A stretch of DNA of 64,000 nucleotides from Paractinoplanes maris (GCF_023544465.1 NZ_JALPVL010000013.1:302020-366019); one strand, 5' to 3'; counted from the first letter of the stretch, positions 51,116 to 59,568 are shown. A program made the numbers and translations. The notes: a model not told the origin generated them from the letters alone.

Positions 51116-53091
51116 CGGCGCTGTCCCGCGTCGATGCCGAGCGACATCATCACCGTCTGGAACCGGGTGACCCAGACGTTCGGGTCCTTGCGGAGCCCCA
51201 TCTCGAAGTAGCCGTTGAGGTCGGCGAAGTCCTGCCCGATCCGGCCGCAGTAGTCGCGGAACAGGCGCATCGCCTGCCGGCGGTCGAAGTCGCCGATCTG
51301 CACGACGGGTGACCACCGGGCCTTGTCGTCGTCCCCGCGCGGCAGATGCCCGGTCAGCCATTCCGAGGAGGCGACCACCATGAGCCGGGTCGCCGAGCCG
51401 GGCGAGGCAGCGATCGGGCGGATCAGGCCGGGATAGATGGCGTCGTCGAACGCCTCGGGCAGGATGCTGTCCGCGTTGTCCAGGGCGATGATGTGGGTCC
51501 GGTCGGCGCAGGCCTCGCCGAGCGCGGTGCGGAAGGCGTCCAGGATCTGGTCGCGGTAGTCCTCGGCGTGCGGCCGGTCGTCGTCGAACCGCCGCCACAG
51601 GTCGTCCGGGCCCTCGTCCTCCGGAGCGTTGTTGACCAGGCGGTTGAGGGTGGTGTTGAAGTCGGCGAAGGTGGCCGGCGGCAGCGGTTCGGGCTGGCTG
51701 TCGGCGACGACGGCCTCCCGGATCGCGCGCAGGGTGTCCAGCCAGTCCTTGGTCTGCCCCGAGCGGTGCGGGCGCAACTGGGCCTTGAGGTCGACATAGG
51801 TGACCCGGCGGCCGCGCAGGTAGTAGGTCAGCAGGCACCACTTGGTGAACCAGGTCTTGCCGGTCTGGGCGCTCTCGTTCTCGGACCGGCCGCCGACGAC
51901 GACCAGGGAGCGGGCGTCACCCCAGGGCGGGTCGAGGGCCCACCAGGCGTCGCGGCGCACGTCGGCGTGATCGAGGAAGCCGCAGAGGTACTGATGATGC
52001 GCGTACTGGGCCTCGATCGACGCCATCGGGCGCTGGAACTCGAAGCGGAGCACCTCGGCCGGGTCGGTGCGGCAGGTCAGCACGGGAGTGGCCCACTCAC
52101 CGGTCTCGCCGCCCGGCATCGCGACCTCGCTCCGGGCCTCCACCATCACCTGGTCGAGCGGCTGCCCCCGGACGATCCCGCCGTAGAGGGCCGAGGAGAA
52201 CCGGACCGCCGCCGGTGACTCGACATCGGCCTGCATCGACACGACGGCACCGACCCCGGCCGAGAGGAACGCCTCGCCGAGACCGCCGACCTGGTCGAGG
52301 GGATCGGTGGCGGTGCGGCACGCGTTGACCACGACGAGGCGGGGAGTCCACGGCAGCAGCAGCATCTCGATCTCGTCGCTGGCCAGCTCCCACGGCGTCG
52401 CGCCCGCGGCCGGCGCGTCGGTCGCCCAGTTGAAGGCGAGGAACGGGGCGTGGCCGGCGATGCGCGGCATGCCGTGGCCGATGAAGTGCAGGACGTGCGG
52501 GCGCAGGCTCCCGATGGTCTTGACCAGCAGGTCGCGGTCCGGCCCGTCCAGCGTCTCGACGTGGGTGCAGGCCAGCCGGACGGAGACCGCCCGGGTCACC
52601 CGGGACACCTCGTCGTCGCCCAGGGTCTGCCGGTCGGCCGGGTTGCAGACGACGATCAGCACCCGCAACGGCCCGTCGATGGGCTCGCCGGGCAGCGACC
52701 GCGGGTCGGACCGCCACGCCGTGAACCGCGGTCGCAGGAACGTCCACCGGCCGTTGCGCATCAGCTCCCAGGGCAGCGCCCGCAGTGGGGCCGGCTCGAT
52801 CTCGAGCCGGACTCGGACCGGGCGATTGGCCGCGGCGGCCTGCTCGACACCGGCCCACAGGGTCGCGACGGGACCGCGGACGGCGCCCTCGAAAAGTGCC
52901 GTGCCGGTCGACTCCCGCACGTCTTTGGGCACCTGCCGGTCGAGCACCGCCCGCCACGACGGGTCATCGGCCATCGCCGCCAGGGCGTCACCCAGCGGAG
53001 CCCGGGCCTCGCCGGCACCCGCGACGACGAGCGTCACCAGGTGGTCGTCGGCGATGCGCAGCCGCACGTCGAGGGGCATGTCCTCCGGCAT
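51112..53091 (-). CDS. CHAT-domain (caspase-like) protease with C-terminal P-loop ATPase
   Basis: This protein has 659 aa. The CHAT domain (about 1-350) contains the usual PLRALPWELMRNGRWTFL strand, the catalytic His in HVLHFIGHGMPR (His206) and the catalytic Cys in LVVVNACRTATDPL (Cys258), then AGVGAVVSMQADV. The C-terminal part (about 390-650) is a P-loop NTPase: Walker A-like GRSENESAQTGKTWF (Lys412) and THIIALDNADSILPE as Walker B. CHAT proteases are separase/caspase relatives that cut partner proteins in suicide or defence systems; bacterial gasdermins are one known target class. Its start overlaps the upstream stop by one base (TGATG). Confidence 0.87.
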   Translation of the reverse strand: MPEDMPLDVRLRIADDHLVTLVVAGAGEARAPLGDALAAMADDPSWRAVLDRQVPKDVRESTGTALFEGAVRGPVATLWAGVEQAAAANRPVRVRLEIEPAPLRALPWELMRNGRWTFLRPRFTAWRSDPRSLPGEPIDGPLRVLIVVCNPADRQTLGDDEVSRVTRAVSVRLACTHVETLDGPDRDLLVKTIGSLRPHVLHFIGHGMPRIAGHAPFLAFNWATDAPAAGATPWELASDEIEMLLLPWTPRLVVVNACRTATDPLDQVGGLGEAFLSAGVGAVVSMQADVESPAAVRFSSALYGGIVRGQPLDQVMVEARSEVAMPGGETGEWATPVLTCRTDPAEVLRFEFQRPMASIEAQYAHHQYLCGFLDHADVRRDAWWALDPPWGDARSLVVVGGRSENESAQTGKTWFTKWCLLTYYLRGRRVTYVDLKAQLRPHRSGQTKDWLDTLRAIREAVVADSQPEPLPPATFADFNTTLNRLVNNAPEDEGPDDLWRRFDDDRPHAEDYRDQILDAFRTALGEACADRTHIIALDNADSILPEAFDDAIYPGLIRPIAASPGSATRLMVVASSEWLTGHLPRGDDDKARWSPVVQIGDFDRRQAMRLFRDYCGRIGQDFADLNGYFEMGLRKDPNVWVTRFQTVMMSLGIDAGQRR

Positions 53092-53924
53092 CAGCGGGCG
53101 GCCTCCTCCTCGTCCCGCGCGGCGGTGGGCTGCTCACCCGGCGGCACCTCTTCGAGCACCTGATCCGGGGCGTCGGCCGCCTCCTCGAGCAGCAGCGGCG
53201 GAATCGGCTCGGGCGCCGCACCCTTGACGTCCTGTTTCGGATATTTCACCTTGATGTTGCTCAGCCATGTGCGGTGCAGCCGGAAGACCCGGAAGAACGG
53301 CGTGGCCTGCGTGCCCACCCACTGCAGCCCCAGCCCGTCGGATCGGGCGAGCGCCGCGGTGCCGCTCAGGTCGGCCAGCGTGATCGGGCCGGCGCCCACC
53401 TTGGCCGCCGCCCGCAACTCGGCCGAGGCGTCGGTCGTGGCCGAGGCGAGGACGGTGGCGCCGGTCGCGGTGATCACGTCGTGGACCACGATCAGGTCGT
53501 CGGCCCAGTCGTCACTCCAGTAGCGACGGACGAGACCGGTGGCCACCGATCGGGTGTCGCGCATGCCCTGCTGGGTGAGCCCGGTGTAGAGCACCAGGGC
53601 CGACGTGGAGCGGGAGAAGCTGACCAGTGCCCCGGCGTCGACGTCGGCCAGGGCCTTGAAGACGGGCGGCCCGGCGGCGCCCGCGAGCTTGAACTCGACC
53701 TTGGCGGTGCCCTGGGCGTCGTACGTGAAATCGGCCTGCGGCACGGCGGTGGCCAGCTCGAACGTGACCCCGCGGTCGGCCAGATCGCCGGCCGTGCTCA
53801 GCGTGTCGTCGGAGGTGCCGAACACGTCACCGACACGGATGTGGCGCGACAGCGGCCAGTTGACCCACCATCCACGCCAGGCGTCGTTCATCGCTGTGCG
53901 ATAGCTCGTGTACGAATCAGCCAC
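53091..53924 (-). CDS. Possible gasdermin-like effector, first gene of the CHAT operon
   Basis: This protein has 277 aa from a GTG preceded by a G-rich RBS. I do not recognise it with certainty. Residues about 25-230 are a beta-rich domain with alternating patterns (VTFELATAVPQADFTYDAQG; ALVSFSRSTSALVLYTGL), a DDLIVVHDVITATGATVLAS strand, and GLGLQWVGTQATPFFRVFRL. These positions resemble the strand order and the VVT-v(L)-type segment of gasdermin N-domains. Residues 231-277 form a Pro/Glu-rich acidic tail that could be a cleavable inhibitor. There is no Cys, so no palmitoylation site. The adjacent CHAT protease is the main support for a protease-activated effector. Confidence 0.55.
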   Translation of the reverse strand: MADSYTSYRTAMNDAWRGWWVNWPLSRHIRVGDVFGTSDDTLSTAGDLADRGVTFELATAVPQADFTYDAQGTAKVEFKLAGAAGPPVFKALADVDAGALVSFSRSTSALVLYTGLTQQGMRDTRSVATGLVRRYWSDDWADDLIVVHDVITATGATVLASATTDASAELRAAAKVGAGPITLADLSGTAALARSDGLGLQWVGTQATPFFRVFRLHRTWLSNIKVKYPKQDVKGAAPEPIPPLLLEEAADAPDQVLEEVPPGEQPTAARDEEEAAR

Positions 53925-54186
53925 GGGTGCCCCCCAAGCGGGATCGGGGCATCATCGTCCACCCGTGTCCACGCCGGACGGAAGGGCCCGCCCGTACATG
54001 ACGTGATCCCGACACGAACGGGCGGTCCTCGTCGACGCTCACGATGCCTGCCGGCGCTCTGAAGAAGCGCTCTTCGCCTGGTCGAGGATTCGTTGCACCG
54101 CGGCGATCGCTACCGGGTCGACAGGGACGTGGTGACCCCGTTGGCCGGTCAGGCGGTGGTGAAGGGGGACGCCGTGTCCTACCTGG

Positions 54187-55368
54187 TCAGTGCTCGTCCA
54201 GTGACCGGACCAGATCCCGCATCGGCCCGGTCAGCCGGGTACGTCGCTCGACCACCTCGGCGATCAGGCTCCTCGCCGCGATCTGGTGACGGAACCACAC
54301 CGGCGCCATGGTCTTGGCCCGCACGAGCGTGTCGACCGCGTCGCCATCCCGGCGCATGGCTGCCTGTGCCTGCGCCACGTCGAGCAGGTGCCGGCCGTAG
54401 GAGATCGGTCTCAGCCGCTCGGGCTGCACTCTCTGCGCAGCGCTCAGTGCCCGGTCCGGACGGTCCAGCATCACCTGGGCGTACGTGTCCTGCATAGCCA
54501 CCTGAGTAGGCCCGAAGTTCAGGGCGTAGTCGAGACGGTCGCCGTCCATTCGGGCGGCGCCGGCGCGGGCCAAGGTCAGGTAATCGTCGGTGGCGTCAGT
54601 CCGCCCGGCCGCCGCCGCTGCGGCCATCGCCCACAGCACCATGCCGCCCCACACAGTCAGCTGCTGCGGCGTCGCAGCGCTCAGCCGTGGCTCGATCCGT
54701 TCGGCTACCCGTTGGGCGACCCGCTCAGCGTCCTCGTTGCGGGCCTGATTCATCAGCACCCACGAATAGGTGCCGTGGGCCGCTCCCCATTGGAGCTCGT
54801 CGACGCCGGCCGTCGCCGCGGTCACCGCCCGCTCGGCGCCGATCAAGGCCAGATCGTCTTGACCCAGGTGCACCAGCAGGCAGGCCGAGAGCTGGTAGGC
54901 CTGAGAGAGGACGATGTCGCCGCCGTCCACACCGGCTCGCTGTGTCTGCCGTGCCTCGGCAACCAGGCCCGGCGTGCGCCGCGCCAGTTCTCCGAACCGG
55001 CCGGACCAATAGTCCCGCCAGCCTTCGCGCAGCAACGTCCGCAGCCGCGGTGCCGGGGCCGGCTCCTGGTCGGGCGCGGCCTCCATCCCGGGCAGGAGGT
55101 CGGGGGTGAGGAGGGCGTCGCGCAGGCCGAGAACGAGGCGGTCGCCGCCGCCGTCCAAGCGTGGCCTTTTGCCGGTGAGCTCGGACAGCGGTACGTCGAG
55201 GGAGTCGGCCAGGGCGGCGAGTGAGCTGAGCCGAGCGGATTCACGCCGGCCCTGTTCGAGCTTCTTCACGAGATCCACGCTCACCGAGGCGCGGCCGGCT
55301 AGTTCTTCCTGCGTCAGGCCGCGTTCACTCCGTAGCTGACGGAGACGCTCACCGATCGAGACAGGCAT
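54187..55368 (-). CDS. XRE family regulator with TPR-like C-terminal domain
   Basis: This protein has 393 aa. The N-terminal HTH is MPVSIGERLRQLRSERGLTQ, EELAGRASVSVDLVKKLEQG. The remaining about 300 residues are helical, with TPR-like periodicity (LLVHLGQDDLALIGAERAV, YAQVMLDRPDRALSAAQRVQ, LLDVAQAQAAMRRDGDAVDT). Regulators of this shape are common in actinomycetes and may bind peptides or other proteins. It ends 262 bp upstream of the putative gasdermin-like gene on the same strand and could control the operon. The gap 53925-54186 has no supported gene. Confidence 0.87.
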   Translation of the reverse strand: MPVSIGERLRQLRSERGLTQEELAGRASVSVDLVKKLEQGRRESARLSSLAALADSLDVPLSELTGKRPRLDGGGDRLVLGLRDALLTPDLLPGMEAAPDQEPAPAPRLRTLLREGWRDYWSGRFGELARRTPGLVAEARQTQRAGVDGGDIVLSQAYQLSACLLVHLGQDDLALIGAERAVTAATAGVDELQWGAAHGTYSWVLMNQARNEDAERVAQRVAERIEPRLSAATPQQLTVWGGMVLWAMAAAAAAGRTDATDDYLTLARAGAARMDGDRLDYALNFGPTQVAMQDTYAQVMLDRPDRALSAAQRVQPERLRPISYGRHLLDVAQAQAAMRRDGDAVDTLVRAKTMAPVWFRHQIAARSLIAEVVERRTRLTGPMRDLVRSLDEH

Positions 55369-55438
55369 GTCGTGCTCCCTGCTGGAGGCCAGGGGATAGA
55401 CGGCCGACCTCTTCTCCGGCCACCCTGCGCATTCGAGG

Positions 55439-55615
55439 CTAGCGCGATGAGCCGGCTGCCCAGCGTTCGAGCTCGGCGTACTCGAACTGGGACGCTCCGC
55501 AGGTGGACCGCCGGCAAAGTGCGGCGATGGACGGCCCGCCGCCCGTGATATATCGCAGTGGTCTGACCGACAGCAGCCGGTGGGCGGGCTTCGCCTTCCG
55601 GCCGGGGATGACGGG
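55439..55615 (-). other. 58-codon open frame directly following the TioE-like stop
   Basis: The frame continues without interruption after the TAG of the MerR-type gene and ends at TAG 55441-55439. The predicted peptide (VIPGRKAKPAHRLLSVRPLR, ending with STCGASQFEYAELERWAAGS) has sensible composition and about 83% GC3. No ATG, GTG or TTG is in frame. It could be a remnant, a CTG-initiated small protein, or an extension made by readthrough. Confidence 0.3.
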
Positions 55616-56305
55616 CTAGGTGTACGCGTCCAGGGCGGCGGCGCCGGCGAGCATGGCTCGGGCTCGGGACGACAGGCGGGTGTGCCAGTCGTGGAGCATC
55701 GACTCGACGGGGGCGACTCCGCCGGCCGTGCGGACCTGGGTGAGCAGCGGGGCGATCTGGTTCAGGCGGTAGCCGCCTCGACGGAGCTGGTGCACCAGCT
55801 GGGCGTCGCGCACGTCGGCCGGGGCGTAGACGCGATAGCCCGTCTGCGGGTCGCGGCGCGGGTGGACCAGGCCGGCCCGTTCCCATTTGCGCAGCGTGGC
55901 CGGGCCGAGGCCGAGGCGCCGGGCCAGCGGGCCGACGAACGTGTCACCGCGCTCCGGTGGGAGCGGGCTCAAACCTCGCAGCGCGGCCTCCACGGCCCGC
56001 AGGGTGCGGCGGTCGTCGAGGAGCTGGGCGTGGCTCTCGTCGATCAGCCGGAGCGCCTCGTCGGTCGCGTCCCGGTTGACCGCCTGCATGATCTGCGCCG
56101 CCGTCCGGTGGCCGTGCCCGGGCGTGAGGGCCAGGAACGTGTGCAGGGCCAGCGCGTGCCGTGGCGTGTAGGTGCGGTAGCCGTACTCGGTGCGTTCCGC
56201 GGGCGGAAGGATCCCGCCCGCCTCGTAGTTTCTGACCGCCTGCGTCGACAGACCGTGCCTGCGCGCCAGGTCGACCGGTCTCATGCTTTGAAGCTTTTCG
56301 CTCAC
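55616..56305 (-). CDS. TioE-like regulator with two MerR DNA-binding domains
   Basis: This protein has 229 aa. Two MerR-type helix-turn-helix motifs are visible: MRPVDLARRHGLSTQAVRNY with EAGGILPPAERTEYGYRTYT at the N-terminus, and GPLARRLGLGPATLRKWERA with GLVHPRRDPQTGYRVYAPAD near residues 130-165. This tandem layout is that of TioE-family regulators from Micromonospora-like actinomycetes. It is divergent from an erythromycin esterase homologue 58 bp away, and is its likely regulator. Confidence 0.88.
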   Translation of the reverse strand: MSEKLQSMRPVDLARRHGLSTQAVRNYEAGGILPPAERTEYGYRTYTPRHALALHTFLALTPGHGHRTAAQIMQAVNRDATDEALRLIDESHAQLLDDRRTLRAVEAALRGLSPLPPERGDTFVGPLARRLGLGPATLRKWERAGLVHPRRDPQTGYRVYAPADVRDAQLVHQLRRGGYRLNQIAPLLTQVRTAGGVAPVESMLHDWHTRLSSRARAMLAGAAALDAYT

Positions 56306-56332
56306 TGAACGCCATCATCGCCAAAAAGTCTC

Positions 56333-56343
56333 AACCGTTGGTT
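56333..56343. promoter_or_regulatory. Small dyad in the TioE-esterase spacer
   Basis: AACC-GTT-GGTT is a perfect short inverted repeat in the 58-bp divergent spacer, 20 bp before the esterase ATG. It is a candidate operator for the TioE-like regulator; the length is short enough to be chance. Confidence 0.35.
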
Positions 56344-56363
56344 CAACGATACAGTTCAGAGGC

Positions 56364-57530
56364 ATGAATACTGCTGTCGAAGACGTGATGCGGCTGTTCC
56401 CGGTGCGGCCGCGGCTGCTGGCTCTCGGTGAGCCCACCCACGGCGAGGACTCTCTGCTCCAGGTGCGCAACCAGCTGTTCCGCCACCTCGCCGAGCACGG
56501 GGGCTACCGGACGATCGCGATCGAGAGCGACTGCCTGATGGGCCTCATCGTGGACGACTACGTCACGGGCGGCGCCGGCACTCTTGACGAGGTGATGACG
56601 CGCGGCTTCAGCCATGAGTGGGGCGCTTTCACCGGCAACCGCGATCTCGTACGGTGGATGCGCGCCCACAACGACGGCCGGCCTCCGTCCGAGCAAGTGC
56701 GCTTCGCCGGTTTCGACGGCCCGCTCGAGATCACCAGCGCCGCCAGTCCCCGCCAGGCCCTCATGGCCCTGCACGCCGACCTGAGCGCCCGAGTCCCCGG
56801 CGACCTGTTGCCCTGCACCGCGGAGACACTCGACCGTCTCCTCGGCTCCGATGACCGCTGGACCAACCCGGCCGCCGCGATGGACCCGTCGCAGTCGATC
56901 GGGCGCACCCCCGAGGCCCGGGAGCTCCGGCTGCTGGCCGACGACCTGGTGGCCCTGCTCGAGATGCAGGATCCGCGCGACGACCGGGAGCAGGCCCGGC
57001 TGTACGGCCGGACCGCCACCGGCCTGCTGCGCTACCACTACTGGATGGCCGACACGTCCCCCGGCCGCCTGTCCTGGCTCCTCGGCGTCCGCGACGCGAT
57101 GATGGCCGCCAACCTGCTGGCCCTGGCCGACCGCGGCCCGACTCTGGTCAACGCCCACAATGGACACCTGCAGCGCGACCGGAGCAGCATGCGGCTGGGC
57201 GACCACGACCTGCAGTGGTGGAGCGCCGGCGCCGTGGTCAGCGCCCGGCTCCACGACCAGTACGCCTTCCTGGCCACAGCCCTCGGCACCATCCCTCAGC
57301 ACGGCGTCGACGTGCCCCCACCGGACACTCTCGAAGGCCTCCTGTACGCCCTTCCGGAGGACCACCTCGTGATGGATCCGGACCAGGTGGCCACCCTCAT
57401 CGGCGACGCGAAACCCGTTCCGCGAGTGTCACCCTGGTACGGCTACGCCCCACTCGATCCGGCCCACGTCGCCGCCCTCGACGGCCTGGTCTTCGTCAAG
57501 GGTGAGCGCCACGCCCCTCAAGCAGCCTGA
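56364..57530 (+). CDS. Erythromycin esterase family protein
   Basis: This protein has 388 aa. Family signatures are present: RLLALGEPTHGEDSLLQVRN with the catalytic His and Glu, TIAIESDCLMGLIVDDYV, ALMTRGFSHEWGAFTGNRDL-type segment near residue 85, VRFAGFDGPLE, and VNAHNGHLQRDRSSM. Enzymes of this family (EreA/EreB-like) hydrolyse macrolide lactones, but many homologues have other targets. It is paired with a divergent TioE-like regulator. It overlaps the next convergent gene by 13 bp. Confidence 0.88.
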   Translation: MNTAVEDVMRLFPVRPRLLALGEPTHGEDSLLQVRNQLFRHLAEHGGYRTIAIESDCLMGLIVDDYVTGGAGTLDEVMTRGFSHEWGAFTGNRDLVRWMRAHNDGRPPSEQVRFAGFDGPLEITSAASPRQALMALHADLSARVPGDLLPCTAETLDRLLGSDDRWTNPAAAMDPSQSIGRTPEARELRLLADDLVALLEMQDPRDDREQARLYGRTATGLLRYHYWMADTSPGRLSWLLGVRDAMMAANLLALADRGPTLVNAHNGHLQRDRSSMRLGDHDLQWWSAGAVVSARLHDQYAFLATALGTIPQHGVDVPPPDTLEGLLYALPEDHLVMDPDQVATLIGDAKPVPRVSPWYGYAPLDPAHVAALDGLVFVKGERHAPQAA

Positions 57531-58093
57531 TAGCGCAGCACGACCACGCCGGTTGAGCCGACCGGCGTGGTGTCGATCAGGGTCAGGCGCCGGGGGTCGA
57601 ACGGGCCGGCGGTCAGCGGGATGCCGTCGCCGGCCACAACCGGGTTGAGCTTGATGACGTACTCGTCGATCTCGGAACGCACGGCGCCCGCGAACGCCCC
57701 GCCGCCACAGAGCCAGATGTCCTGGCCCGCCTGCTGCTTGAGCTCGCGCAGGTAGCCGATGGGCTCCTCGGTCACGATCGTCACCGCCGGGTCGGTGGCC
57801 GGGTCGACCGTACGGGAGAAGACGAACTGCTTCAGGTGCCCGTAAGGACTGGTGATCCCGGCCTTCAGCGCCGGCTCGTAGGTGCCGCGACCCATCACGA
57901 CGGTGTCGAAGACCTGGTTGGGCGCGGTGATGCCGAACTGCTCGCGCAGCGCCGTCGGCAGCGTCTCGGGATAGCGCGCGGTGATGTACGCGTTCAGTTC
58001 CTCCTGGAACGGGCCGAAGAACGCGAAGTCGCCGTCCGGCGCGGCGATGAACCCGTCGACGGTGGTGGCCACGTAGTAGATGAGCTTTCGCAT
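57518..58093 (-). CDS. Dihydrofolate reductase-fold (RibD_C) protein
   Basis: This protein has 191 aa from the ATG at 58093 (MRKLIYYVATTVDGFIAAPD); the longer frame runs through the TetR gene and is rejected. The blocks DTVVMGRGTYEPALKAGI, QFVFSRTVDP, DIWLCGGGAFAGAVRSEIDE and LNPVVAGDGIPLTAGPFDPR fit the RibD_C family. It is divergent from the TetR gene with an operator in the 48-bp spacer, so it is the likely regulated gene. It is the third DHFR-fold gene in the window. Confidence 0.88.
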   Translation of the reverse strand: MRKLIYYVATTVDGFIAAPDGDFAFFGPFQEELNAYITARYPETLPTALREQFGITAPNQVFDTVVMGRGTYEPALKAGITSPYGHLKQFVFSRTVDPATDPAVTIVTEEPIGYLRELKQQAGQDIWLCGGGAFAGAVRSEIDEYVIKLNPVVAGDGIPLTAGPFDPRRLTLIDTTPVGSTGVVVLRYQAA

Positions 58094-58102
58094 GGCGCCC
58101 AA

Positions 58103-58119
58103 ACTACAACAGCTGTAGT
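58103..58119. promoter_or_regulatory. TetR operator candidate
   Basis: ACTACA-ACAGC-TGTAGT is a perfect inverted repeat in the divergent spacer between the DHFR-fold gene (ATG at 58093) and the TetR gene (GTG at 58142). The position covers both promoters. Confidence 0.7.
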
Positions 58120-58141
58120 GGTTGGTGCTAGCCTTTCCGAT

Positions 58142-58708
58142 GTGGTCAAAAACCTGGAGCGCCGCCGCCTGCTGGCCGACGCCGGCCTGCGCGTCCTGGC
58201 CGAGTCGGGCGCCCGCGGGCTCACCCACCGCGCGGTCGACACCGAGGCCGGCCTGCCGATCGGCACGGCGTCCAACTACTTCCGCTCCCGCGACGCCCTG
58301 CTCGGCGCGCTCGGCGAGCGGATCATCGAACGCTTCGCGCCCGACCCGGCCGTCGTCGAGCGACTGTCCGGCCGTCCGCCGAGCCGCGAGTTGTTCGTCG
58401 ACTATCTGCGTTACATCCTCGAGCGCACCACGGCCCACCCCGAGCTGACCCGGGCGCTCATCGAGTTGCGGCTGGAGGCGGCCCGCCGCCCCGGTCTGGC
58501 GGAGATCCTCGGCGCGACGCTGCGCACCGGCTACCGCGACGACGTCGCCTTCCACCGGACCACCGGCCTGCCCGGCGGTGCCCTAGAGATCGCCCTGCTC
58601 CACTACGCGATGGACGGCCTGCTCCTCGACATGCTGACCACGTCGATCGACGCCGGCGTGACCCCCGACCAGGCCCTCACCGCCTTCGTCGACCGGCTCG
58701 TCGGGTGA
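58142..58708 (+). CDS. TetR family transcriptional regulator
   Basis: This protein has 188 aa from the GTG at 58142 (MVKNLERRRLLADAGLRVLA); an in-frame GTG at 58118 lies inside the operator. The HTH is RGLTHRAVDTEAGLPIGTAS with NYFRSRDALLGALGERI, as in TetR repressors. The C-terminal ligand domain is helical (ELTRALIELRLEAARRPGLA, LLLDMLTTSI). The target is probably the divergent DHFR-fold gene and itself. Confidence 0.9.
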   Translation: MVKNLERRRLLADAGLRVLAESGARGLTHRAVDTEAGLPIGTASNYFRSRDALLGALGERIIERFAPDPAVVERLSGRPPSRELFVDYLRYILERTTAHPELTRALIELRLEAARRPGLAEILGATLRTGYRDDVAFHRTTGLPGGALEIALLHYAMDGLLLDMLTTSIDAGVTPDQALTAFVDRLVG

Positions 58709-58824
58709 GACGGGAATGACACGCGACGAGCGACACATTGGCCGCACCGCAGGTCAGGCGGCATGGAGCTAGTACACAGCTGATTCCCCAGAGAGCTCAC
58801 AGCCGCCGCATAGACGATGACGCC

Positions 58825-59568
58825 ATGGCCCTCACCGGCATACCGCTGATCCTGCTGATGGCGACCGCGACCGGCGCCGCCGGCGTGGCCACCGGCTGGG
58901 TGTGGCGGCGCGGCGGCCGGTTGCGCCCGGCCGTCCGCACGGTCGCGGTGCTGCTGGTCGAGGTCCTCACCGTGCTCACCGCGGCGCTCGGCGTCAATCG
59001 GCACGAGCAGTTCTATCCGTCGTGGCAGGCACTGCGGGGCGACACCGGCACGATCGCGATCGCCGAGCGCCGGCCCGCGGGCCGGCTCGACGACCGGGTG
59101 CACGCCGGGCCGCTGATCTGGCGGCCGCCGGCCCTCGCGGCGTGGCATCTCGCCGGGCCGCCCACGGTGTGGCTGCCGCACGACTACCGCGAACGGCCCG
59201 GCGACGCCTTTCCGGTGGTGCTCGACCTCACCGGCCCCGGCGACCGCGATGCCGGCCCCGGCGACCGCGATGCCGGCCCCGGCGACCGCGGTGCCGGTTC
59301 CCGCCGTACGCCGGACGCGGTGACCGTGACCATCGCGCCCACCGCGACCACCACCGCTTCCGCATTGCGAGACCTGCCCGCCGCCCTCGGCCATGACCTG
59401 CGCGTCACCACCACTGCGGGCTGGGACGTCGTGGGTGACGAGCCGCTCGCGGCCGCCTTCGTGGCCGCGGCGCCGGCCGGGCTCGCCGTGCTCGACCAGC
59501 CGGTCACGGCCCTGCCGCCGGCTCTCGCGGCGCCGCTCCGCCTGCCGTCGAGAGTGGTGGCGTCATGA
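58825..59568 (+). CDS. Membrane-anchored protein, first gene of an envelope hydrolase operon
   Basis: This protein has 247 aa from the ATG at 58825. Two N-terminal hydrophobic segments (IPLILLMATATGAAGVATGW and VRTVAVLLVEVLTVLTAALG) precede an extracytoplasmic part (GPPTVWLPHDYRERPGDAFP) that resembles the start of an esterase/hydrolase fold without a clear nucleophile. A 7-residue repeat GPGDRDA occurs three times near residues 137-157. It overlaps the next gene by ATGA. It resembles a degenerate paralogue of the downstream hydrolase (similar topology). Confidence 0.65.
   Translation: MALTGIPLILLMATATGAAGVATGWVWRRGGRLRPAVRTVAVLLVEVLTVLTAALGVNRHEQFYPSWQALRGDTGTIAIAERRPAGRLDDRVHAGPLIWRPPALAAWHLAGPPTVWLPHDYRERPGDAFPVVLDLTGPGDRDAGPGDRDAGPGDRGAGSRRTPDAVTVTIAPTATTTASALRDLPAALGHDLRVTTTAGWDVVGDEPLAAAFVAAAPAGLAVLDQPVTALPPALAAPLRLPSRVVAS
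59233..59295 (+). repeat. 21-bp coding tandem repeat, three units
   Basis: GGCCCCGGCGACCGCGATGCC is repeated three times in frame (59233-59253, 59254-59274, 59275-59295), the last with GGTGCC. It encodes GPGDRDA, GPGDRDA and GPGDRGA. Confidence 0.95.

Noticed and set aside
46172..51841. 1889-codon version of the giant ATPase starting at 51841
   Set aside because: The extra N-terminal part overlaps the CHAT-ATPase gene in another frame, and the ATG at 51115 forms the expected ATGA overlap with that gene's stop.
54093..54497. Plus-strand small gene overlapping the end of the XRE gene
   Set aside because: Only the first 40 residues look protein-like; the frame then runs antisense through the XRE-TPR coding region and lacks an RBS.
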